Shown here: piece by piece, positions 56,281 to 64,000 of the stretch | Layout: each line of letters starts with the position of its first letter | How positions within the stretch are numbered: position 1 is the stretch's first letter | NCBI RefSeq assembly: GCF_945859685.1 | Contig: NC_079148.1 | Location: 127,057,621 to 127,121,620 of the forward strand | Direction of reading: 5' to 3' | DNA from: Eupeodes corollae | Taxonomy: Eukaryota > Arthropoda > Insecta > Diptera > Syrphidae | DNA: 64,000 nt | The notes under the pieces: generated by a model | Told to the model about the DNA's origin: nothing | The model's database searches: none | What the model saw: the letters and a program-made list of their open reading frames with translations, nothing else | Translations under genes and position numbers: made by a program

Positions 56281-57480
56281 AGCTAGGTAGGCAGAAAAGG
56301 CGATCCCAAGGCAACCTAGCCGGCAACTCGCTGGGAACCTCGACTCCGCTAATAACATCGTCAACCTCGACGTTGTCATCAGCTTTGTCGGTGTCTGTTC
56401 CCCGACTCTGCAGAATTTTAATTTTGGCATTCCTTATGACCGCGGATCAGATCCTGTCCGCTTGGCTTTATGCTCATGAGCGGCAACCAAATGCGAGCCT
56501 TTATTTGTCTAGGGATGTTCTTAGCTGGGATAAGCTTGAGCTTTAAGCCCTCCCAGTCATTGCTAACCTTAGTTATGATTTCACTAAGGAAATCTTTAGA
56601 AAACCTGTCCGCACACTTGATTACCCTATACCCCCTGAGCATCTCACCAGAGTCTAAACTAGGGTAGCGGCCCTTACAGTTTGATAAAGTGTATGAAAAA
56701 TTCATCTCAGAAAGCTTGCCCTCGTTAGAGTTATACACGTTTAGCAGACCTTTGCTGTTTGTGGAGAGCACATCAACAACTGCTACTTGGAGGTCACCCC
56801 TGACAACCTCACTAAGAGTACGCTACTCCAGAAGATGGTGCTTTCACTGGCTTTGTCCGGTCGTCAAGCTTGCTCTTTTTCTGAAACGGGCAGATCTCTA
56901 CCTGAGATCTGTTTCGCTTAGCGGCACTGCGGAATAGCACTGCCTATACTTCCTGTGGTTTTGTGTTGCTCACAAGTGCTGGAACTACCAGCACTAAATA
57001 AGCTCCCCTGCAAGGTCTCCTGGCTGGAGGCCAAGAGTTAATATTTTAAGTCTGTGGATGGTTCTTGTTTGTCATGTCTAGTTCGTCCATTTTGTTTAAG
57101 TTTGTTGTATGTTGGTCCCCCGAGTATTTCGAAAAAAAAGAGGTCAGGCCCGGCAGAGCCGTTATATCGGGGTAAGGCAGAAAATAAGACGGACCTTGCC
57201 AAGGCATCCGAATAAGCTCGTCAGCGAATGGTGTGCCCCCCAACCTTTCATCCTTCGACACGGATAATGTAAAACGCTCAAACCACCACTGAAATTAGCC
57301 ACACCGTATCTATGGTCAAATTGCATTGCTAAGGCTTGCTACCATTAAGGAGTACGAAACTTCAGCTATTCAAACTGACCTTAGCAGGCCCCATCTTGAC
57401 AACGTGCAAGACAACTGTGGTGATCATTACCGCCCGGCACCCACAAAGAGGGTTTGAAACGAGGATTTTTGCCGGTTTTT
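56281..57480 (-). pseudogene. R1/jockey-group LINE 5' UTR and ORF1 (DUF4780-like)
   Basis: Minus strand. The part 57480-57250 looks like a GC-richer 5' UTR. A short frame (57261-57046) and then RNRSQVEICPFQKKSKLDDR (about 56900) form the basic N-terminal region. After a stop the frame VVRGDLQVAVVDVLSTNSKG, MLRGYRVIKCADRFSKDF and WEGLKLKLIPAKNIPRQIKA, ARIWLPLMSIK matches the DUF4780-type domain of insect LINE ORF1 proteins. The C-terminal acidic stretch (TDTDKADDNVEVDDVISGVE) ends near 56330. ORF2 is missing here. The same C-terminal stretch occurs on the plus strand at 60948. Confidence 0.75.
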
Positions 57481-57999
57481 ATTCGACCTACAAATTTATT
57501 CATAACCATATCTTATCTTGGCAAAAAGTACAATTTATGGTAATTTTTAAAGTACTATTTTATAGGTTCTTATTTTGTATGAAAGAACTGTCAAATGGAT
57601 TATACTGCGGTTGAAAAACCATTGAAAGTCTTAATATCTAACTCAAAATCGAACAAATTCGATCGTACGCGTTACAGAATCTTATTGCACAATCTCTTTC
57701 ATTTATGAAAAAAAACGAATGTTGAGTATCGCTTTTTATAAAATTTGGGCCTTTAAAACGGTTCAATGCAGAGAATTTAAATTTAAAGCAGATACAATGC
57801 TTTTATTAATTTTCCATATTAAATTATTGTAATCTATTCCATTTGATGTTCAAATGGTAGAGATGTGGATTCAAGAGGACACAAGCTTCTTTCTCAAAGC
57901 CCACCACTGTCTATCAACTGTTACTCTCACCTCCCCGTCCATCAACGGTGGCGTCTACAATTCCACTTAGGTTGAAATACTTAGTGAACACCTTATAGG
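57481..57999. other. Non-coding spacer, possible traces of family R and RTE 5' end
   Basis: A single diverged monomer-like piece (GAACTGTCAAATGGATTATA near 57586) suggests an old family R scrap. From about 57850 the sequence becomes GC-richer and may already be the RTE 5' UTR. Confidence 0.35.
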
Positions 58000-58111
58000 G
58001 CTTCTTCGACATATTCGGAGCCCAGACCTGTAAGGAGCGGTTTATCCAGCTCCCCTTCCTTGGAGTTATACTAAGGATCTGGGACGCCAGGTTGGAGGTT
58101 GTGCCGTCGGG

Positions 58112-59300
58112 GTGACTTCCTGGTCACGTAAAAACCTCATAGTTGCGAAGCACCAACAAGCCTCGAATACGGACGGATTCACGGTTGACAACCCTCGCAA
58201 ACGAAATAAGGACAACGAACTTCAGACCTGTACGTGGACTGTTAGGTCCCTTAACAGGCCACGTGCAGCCGAACAACTAGCGGAAGCCCTAAACTGCTGC
58301 AAGGCAGATATTACCGCCATCCAAGAAGTGCGGTGGGATGGACCGAGAGAGCGCAAACTAAAAGACTACGATACATACTACGGCGACTGCTACCGAGAAC
58401 AAAGGCAGCGTCTATTTGGGTGTGGATTTGTTGTTAGAACTAGACTCAGCCAAAAAGTTTTGAGTTTCAACAGTGTGAGCGAGCGCATCACGACAATCTG
58501 CATCAAGGCTAAATTCGAAAACATAAGCCTTATATGCGCCCCACAGACGAGAAATATGAAGACACCAAAGACATATTCTTCGAGCTCTTGGACAATACTT
58601 ATGAGCAGTGCCCTGGCTATGACATTACAATTATGTTAGGAGATTTTAACACGAAGCTAGAAAAAGAAGACATCTTTGGTGGCACAATCGGGAGATACAA
58701 CTTGCACAACACCACCTCCGACAACGGATTCAGGCTGATAGATTTCGCTGCGAGGCGAGACGTTCTGGTAGCTAGTACGCAGTTCACACATCTTGATATC
58801 CACAAAGGGACATGGATCGTAGTCTTTTATCAATGAACTGTCAACCAGATTGACCACATTGCGACCGACGCAAGACACTTCTCCAGTATACAGGATATCC
58901 GAACTTTCCGAGGGGCCAACATTGACTCGGATCACTACCTCGTTGTAACCAAGGTACGGCTACGGATATCCCGGTCCAAGTCAAAAAAAGGAAGTACTTT
59001 GAGAAGTTTTGACGTTAGACGGCTGCAATCGAAAGATACTGCCATGTCCTTTTCCGATCGAGTCTCTAGTAACATCTTAAGGAGTCGTATGCTGCCTTAA
59101 GCATTATGCATTGAAAACCAGTGGCACCATTGCCTTGCAGCCATCAGAGAGGCTGCCTCTGAAGTGCTAGGTTTCACACGACCACCCTGGTTTGACGACG
59201 AATGCTGGCAAGCGTACGCAGCGAAACAAAAGGCATACAAAACAGCACTACACAGGAGGACCAGAGCTGCTTGCAAGCTCTACGAGCACGAAAGTTGAGA
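58112..59300 (+). pseudogene. RTE endonuclease
   Basis: The frame from 58112 has TCTWTVRSLNRPRAAEQLAE and ADITAIQEVRWDGPRERKLK (catalytic E), then FGCGFVVRTRLSQKVLSFN and ICIKAKFENISLICA. A frameshift near 58540 moves to the frame 58534-58836 with YDITIMLGDFNTKLEKEDIF (GDFN box) and DNGFRLIDFAARRDVLVAS. A TGA after VVFYQ (about 58834) interrupts it, but the same frame continues with NQIDHIATDARHFSSI and ANIDSDHYLVVTKVRL (SDH box). The linker has PPWFDDECWQAYAAKQKAYK near 59190. All catalytic boxes are present, but the frame is broken. Confidence 0.85.
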
Positions 59301-59639
59301 GTAACACCGGCTTCTTAGATGGAAAAAAAGAGAGCGTGGGAAGCGCGTGATCGAGGATATAGAGGGATGTCACAACAGCAATGAGGTTCGTAAATTGTAC
59401 CAAAAGGTACAAAAAAACTCCCAAGGGTACCAGCCACGAACTGAAGCCTGTAAAGACGATCAGGGGAACATCGTAATAGAACCGCAGTCTATGTTGAGAA
59501 TATGGAAAGACCACTTTTCCAAATTCTATAACGGCGATGATGAACCAAATTCCGCTGTAAGGGAGATAGAACCACTCAACCTCGGCGACGTAGATCAACA
59601 ATTCCGCCTACCTGACCTTGACGAATGAAGATAGCTATA

Positions 59640-60850
59640 TCTTAACTTTAGTCAAACAAAGCTGTTGGAGCTGACGGCATCGCTGCCGAGCTATTCAAAG
59701 CAGCAGGCGATGACTTGGTAGGAAGCATGCACCAACTCATCTGCAAAATATGGTCGGAAGAAAGCATGACCGATGAGTGGAATCTCAGCATAGTGTGCCC
59801 GATACATAAAAAAGGAGACCCTATAAATTGTGAAAACTACAAAGGCATTATAGTCTCCTTAACATTTCATATAAGATCCTTTCTGCCGAATTAAGTGAGC
59901 GTCTTTAGCCGTTCGTCAACAATCTGACATGTCAATATCAGTGTGGCTTCAGACCAGGAAAAGCCACTATCGACCAAATATTCACACTACGGCAGATATT
60001 GGAAAAAACCCAGGAACTTCAAATCGATACCCACCATCTCTTTATCGATTTTAAAGCCGCGTATGACAGCATCCATAGGGAAGAGCTCTACAGAGTAATG
60101 CCTAGTTTTGGTATTCCTGTTAAATTTATCCGTTTGTGCAGAATGACGACGGAGAATTCACGCTGCTCTATTAAGGCCGGAAAAGATCTCACCGATGCAT
60201 TTGATGCCAAAAAAGGTTTTAGACAAGGCGATGCACTGTCATGCGACTTCCTTAACATCGTTCTGGAAAGAATTGTGCAAAACTCAACCGTCAACACTAG
60301 AGGCACAATCTTCCAAAGGTCCATCCAATTTATCGGATAGGCAGATGATATTGACATAATTGGAAGATCAAAGCTTGATGTCAGTGGAGCGTTTTTGAGT
60401 ATTGCGACGGAAGCGAAGAAGATGGGTTTGGTGGTCAATAAGTAAGAGCAAGACCGAGTATATGCTGTCATCAAAAAAGGATACTGAACAACGACGTCTT
60501 GGAAAAAACGTCACCATGCACAGCTAAAACTTTAAGGTAGTTAAGGACTTTGTCTACCTAGGCACCGCTTTTAACACAGACAACGACACCAGCGCTGAAA
60601 TCAAACGAAGAATTACTCTTGCAAATCGCTGCTTCTTTGGACTTAGAAGGCAATTGGGAAGCTCTCTTGAGCATCTAAAATCACCATCTATAAGACACTC
60701 ATCATCCCGGTTCTCATTTATGACGCTGAGGCCTGAACCTTGTCAAAGATAGACGAGAGCGTCTTAGGATGCTTCGAGAGAAAAATTCTTCGGGTGATTT
60801 TTTGGGTGATTTTTTGGTCCGATATAACGACGAACTGTAAGGGCTGTACA
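59640..60850 (+). pseudogene. RTE reverse transcriptase
   Basis: Fingers: KAVGADGIAAELFKAAGDDL and TDEWNLSIVCPIHKKGDP (59655-59830). After frame changes: ISYKILSAEL and CQYQCGFRPGKATIDQIFTL. The open 113-codon frame (59999-60340) has LFIDFKAAYDSIHREELYRV and DAKKGFRQGDALSCDFLNIV. Immediately after, the catalytic box reads IG*ADDIDIIGRS: the tyrosine codon of YADD has become TAG. The thumb and C-terminal part (GLVVNK, NRCFFGLRRQLG, TIYKTLIIPVLIYD-like) follow with more frameshifts. Copy 1 at 26650 is damaged at a different place, so the lesions are independent. Confidence 0.85.
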
Positions 60851-60884
60851 GCGAAACTGACCTAATTAGCAGAATTAAAGTCCA

Positions 60885-60947
60885 GGTTGGTTGGGCCCAG
60901 GTCCACCCCGGACTGTAGCGCCACCTTAAGTAAGTAAGAAAGTAAGA
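60885..60947 (+). repeat. RTE 3' end with TAAG tail
   Basis: GGTTGGTTGGGCCCAGGTCC, CCCCGGACTGTAGCGCCACC and then TTAAGTAAGTAAGAAAGTAA (60926-60945). This is the counterpart of the 3' end at 27846-27890 and shares its terminal box with the orphan end at 25531-25602. Confidence 0.8.
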
Positions 60948-61140
60948 GTCGGGGAACCGACACCGACAAAGCTGATGACAACGTCGAGGTTGACGATGTT
61001 GTTCGTAGAGTCGTGGTCCCAGAGAGTTGCCGGGCCCCAGCTCTGCCGTTAAAAATAATTAAAAACGCGCTGAAGCTCATCCAGATTAATCTGAAGCACT
61101 CTTAGCACTACAGCGCTAATTGGATCTTTGGCTAGGTTGC
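60948..61140 (+). pseudogene. R1/jockey-group LINE: end of ORF1 and start of ORF2
   Basis: The sequence CGACAAAGCTGATGACAACG and its surroundings repeat, on the opposite strand, the ORF1 C-terminal stretch at 56330-56410. Past it the frame shows KNALKLIQINLKHS, which resembles the first residues of R1/LOA-type endonucleases (IQINL.HS). It is cut off after about 60 more bases. The fragment starts directly after the RTE tail. Confidence 0.65.
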
Positions 61141-61179
61141 CTTGATATTGCCATTTCTACCTACCTACCTGGAACCGGA

Positions 61180-61835
61180 CCATCCTTTCAAATACATATT
61201 TGCTCGCAACCGGTGGAAAAAGTGGAGAGCTTTCAATATCTTAGAAGTATCATTTTCATTGAAATCGGAACCAAACAAGACGTCAACTGCCGCATCGCAA
61301 AGCAAAAGCGGCGTTCTGCAGGTTGTCGACAATTTGGAGGAATAACTCTTTCAGCTTAAGACCAAAGCTACGACTGTTTCGCACAAAAGTCGAATCTGTG
61401 CATCTTTATGGGTGCAGCATTTGAAAGATTACTTCAGAGATAACAAGAAAGCTGCAAATCTTCATGAATAGGTGTCTTCCTAACATCCTAAGGACTTTCT
61501 AGCCAAACCGTATATCAAATATAGTCCTTCATAGAAGAACTGGCCAGGAACCTATAGGCTCTATAACACGAAGGCGTAAGTGGCAATGCATTTTACAAAC
61601 GCTTCGGAAAAGTAACGACTGCATTGCACACAAGAAGGAAAAGGAGCTGGACGAACGAGAAGCACGTGGCGCAGGACAGTCGAGGCGGAATCAGCGTCAC
61701 TAGGCAAAAGTTGGAGGAAGCTAAAACATATCTCCTGAAACCGCACACTATGGCACGTAGGCGTAATAGATACCACATGCCCCTTAAGAGCTTTTCAACG
61801 GACTTAAGTGGTCTGATAAATATTGAAATTTGAAA
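61180..61835 (+). pseudogene. LINE RT C-terminal fragment (RTE/BovB-like)
   Basis: One frame gives QPVEKVESFQYLRSIIFIEI and TKQDVNCRIAKQKRRSAG (the YLGS..-type thumb). Later, in another frame, come RTRSTWRRTVEAESA and GKSWRKLKHISPDRTLWHVG, which is the conserved C-terminal end of a second RTE-like family (TWRRT.E.E...G..W..L). Multiple stops lie between. Distinct from the RTE copies above, whose C-terminus reads differently. Confidence 0.75.
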
Positions 61836-63552
61836 TTCCACTTGGTTAACTTCTGAAAAAGTCATCTTAACAAATTGAGAACTTTTTTTTCACAAAAAAT
61901 TTCAATAATATGCAAAATTTTAAATCCAATTCAAAAACAAATAATTTTAATAAATGTTTAAAAGATGTTTGGTTTATATTCATTAGAAACTATATTTAAA
62001 TATGGCAATAAACAGAAGAATAATAATTTTTTTGCAATTTTTGATCAAAGTCTGAAAAATGACTTAAAAACAGGCATTTCGCTATTCCTTAACCTCTTTT
62101 AATTATTTTCAAAATAAAGCAACATTAAAAATTGTATTTTTCCTTAAAGATTACCATTAATTCACACAAATTTTAATAATTTTAATTTAAAAAAATAAAA
62201 ATGATAAACGAAAAATAATCTTCTTTTCGAATTTATTTGGCTTTAATTGACGTCATGATAAAAAAGCAACTTGTCCAAAAATAAAATGAACCAGAAAAGT
62301 TAGGTTATTTCCATTTATGCAATTCCCTCAAATGTTTTTTTTTTAAACCCAACAATATTTAGGTCATGCTGATGATGGTGGGTTTTAGTAAGTTTGGTGT
62401 CAGTTGTGTACTGACATTGTTAACAACAGAAGTGACAGCAAATAAGTAAGGACCACCAATTCTTAAGCAGATTTGGCACTATTTTTCATAAGCGAAAATA
62501 CTGCCAACAGTTTTCACATTTGCTTCTCTGAAAATAGCAAAAGTTAATTCCGATTTCATTTTTTTCCAACAACGCAAAATCTGTCAGTGCTACAAAAAAA
62601 TGCCTTAAAAAAATAAACCATCAACAAGCTAACCCCCTTCAGACTTAAAACAACATCTAGAGTTATATTCCAGAACCGAGAGTATACAAACTATGTCATT
62701 GTTACAAAAGCGTCCAATCCACTCTCAGAAACATTTTGAATTGTGTTTTTTTTTTTTAATTTGCAAAGACTTGTCCATCATCGTTAGTTTCGTATTTCTG
62801 AATTGAGTGGCATGGCTGTCGGGGTGGGTTGGGAAAAACGATGTAAAAACACAAACGTTTTGCAAAAATAAATTGAATTGAATGATTTAAAATTGTCTAT
62901 CAATCAATCAACTCCAATATGTAAATTAATTACAATCAAATTCTATAAATAAAGAATTAATTTAAAAAAAGAAAAACACACATCCCGCAAACATGTGTAG
63001 ATTTATAAATAAAATATTTTCTAATTGAAGCGGTCAATTAGTGTCGAATTATTTGGACAGATATCATAAAACCGTTGTTTATATAAAATGTTCAACATTT
63101 GGATACATGCTGCAGACAACAAAATGCTGTTTCCGAAATAAACTTCATGATTATTTGATTAATTTTTGGTACATGCATCATTAGCGGGAATTTGTATAAA
63201 CTCGCGTTCATATACGCATAAGCTCTATACTCAAAATACTCACACTAACGCGAGGACATACTAAATTCAACCATAAAGTTAATATTTGAATTTTGAATGT
63301 GGGTAACTTAAGAGCATTAATTTGACTACCGTACATTACATATATGCCGTATGGGAATTTATGGCATCAAGAAGCCACAAAACAAAACATGTGAGTAGGG
63401 TTTGATGTTTTTGGATTCAAGTACATATACGTACTACACCTATAGTGTATTCCACAAAATAAATTTAATTATTTTGTATGTTAACCATATTGCAGGAGCT
63501 CACGACAAACATATCTAACTAAGCTATAAACAAAATATTACAACAAGTTTAG

Positions 63553-63570
63553 GAGTACGAGTACGAGTAC
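63553..63570. repeat. GAGTAC x3 microsatellite
   Basis: Three perfect copies of GAGTAC. Confidence 0.8.
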
Positions 63571-63654
63571 AGAATTTGCTGTATTTTAAAAATTAGATAC
63601 AATAGTATCTATAGGTACACCTAAAATAACTGAAGGTTGGTTATACAGATTTTT

Positions 63655-63676
63655 GGGGTTGGGGTTGGGGTTGGGG
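63655..63676 (+). other. Four-run G4T2 tract (potential G-quadruplex)
   Basis: Four runs of GGGG (63655-63658, 63661-63664, 63667-63670, 63673-63676) are separated by TT. This is the classic intramolecular quadruplex pattern and stands out in AT-rich DNA. It resembles ciliate telomere repeats, but four units are too few to call telomeric, and flies lack such telomeres. Confidence 0.75.
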
Positions 63677-64000
63677 TTGAAAGATATGTGGGATGGGATT
63701 TTATAGGTAGGCAGACGGTTTTAGATATATAGGATTTGTGGTATTTTGGAAAGTTTTATTCGATATGGAATTATTATTCGTTATTTAATGTATACGTGTT
63801 ACATACGAATGTGTTTTAAGCCGGGATTTAACCCTTAGGCATTTCCTTTACAAAACATGATGGAAGTTTGATAGGTGGTGCAGTGGTGTGTAATAAACAT
63901 TATTAAGCAAACAAAATCTCTGGAAGATAACTTAAAAGTTTTTTTTTATATCTTAATGTTTAGATGTTCTTCTTATAATATGCACATCATATATTGTATT

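Larger units (their letters stand above)
58000..60947 (+). mobile_element. RTE-type LINE, near full-length (copy 2)
   Basis: Order: 5' region, AP-like endonuclease, RT, C-terminal region and a 3' end with a TAAG-type tail. The single ORF is broken by several stops and frameshifts. The second, shorter copy at 26650-27890 aligns with its 3' half. Clade called RTE-like because of the single-ORF layout, the TWTVRSLNRP endonuclease start and the short tandem tail. Confidence 0.85.
61840..64000. other. AT-rich non-coding stretch
   Basis: No coding or RNA match. Two simple repeats are listed separately (63553-63570 and 63655-63676). Confidence 0.5.

Noticed and set aside
63655..63676. Telomeric repeat
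   Set aside because: Only four units, internal position, and dipteran telomeres do not use a G4T2 repeat.

Overview
The window is eukaryotic, strongly AT-rich, and looks like an insect genome, most likely a fly (Diptera). The evidence is the set of transposon families: BEL/Pao, copia with a TGTTGGAATAT-type LTR start, Ty3/gypsy, jockey-like, R1-like and RTE-like LINEs, a Helitron and DD41D mariner elements. I cannot name the species. I see no convincing host gene, tRNA, rRNA or CRISPR array. Nearly every reading frame with recognisable homology is a decayed piece of a mobile element; the rest is AT-rich non-coding DNA.

Layout: 1-4.4 kb holds a small inverted-repeat element (962-1406) and a jockey/CR1-like LINE relic. 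At 4.6-8.8 kb there are two copies of an unclassified dispersed repeat family (called family R here) around a Helitron deletion derivative. At 8.8-11.6 kb lies a 3'-truncated BEL element on the minus strand. At 13.1-18.3 kb a minus-strand LINE (element A) contains a nested plus-strand LINE (element B) with an open 390-codon RT frame. At 20.5-25.6 kb a jockey ORF1/endonuclease relic abuts a second copy of element A. At 26.6-27.9 kb is an RTE fragment. At 29.0-34.0 kb a gypsy element is split by an RNase H-encoding LINE. At 35.5-39.9 kb there is a mariner relic followed by a 3.5-kb TA-flanked inverted structure (36345-39877) whose arms are 21-bp minisatellite arrays.

The most layered locus is 42.6-48.6 kb: a family R copy is split by a copia element, and the copia is split just after its stop codon by a DD41D mariner that is one frameshift from open. 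At 50.8-54.4 kb are three more family R copies and a mariner fragment. At 56.3-61.8 kb an RTE element lies between inverted pieces of the same R1-type LINE ORF1, followed by another LINE C-terminus. The last 2 kb is AT-rich with a four-run G4T2 tract.

The regions work together only as a record of insertion order. The likely novel items are family R (about 170-bp internal monomers, a terminal palindrome and AAAAAAGAGGCTGGG ends) and the 36345-39877 inverted minisatellite element. Both look like non-autonomous DNA elements; their class is unproven.
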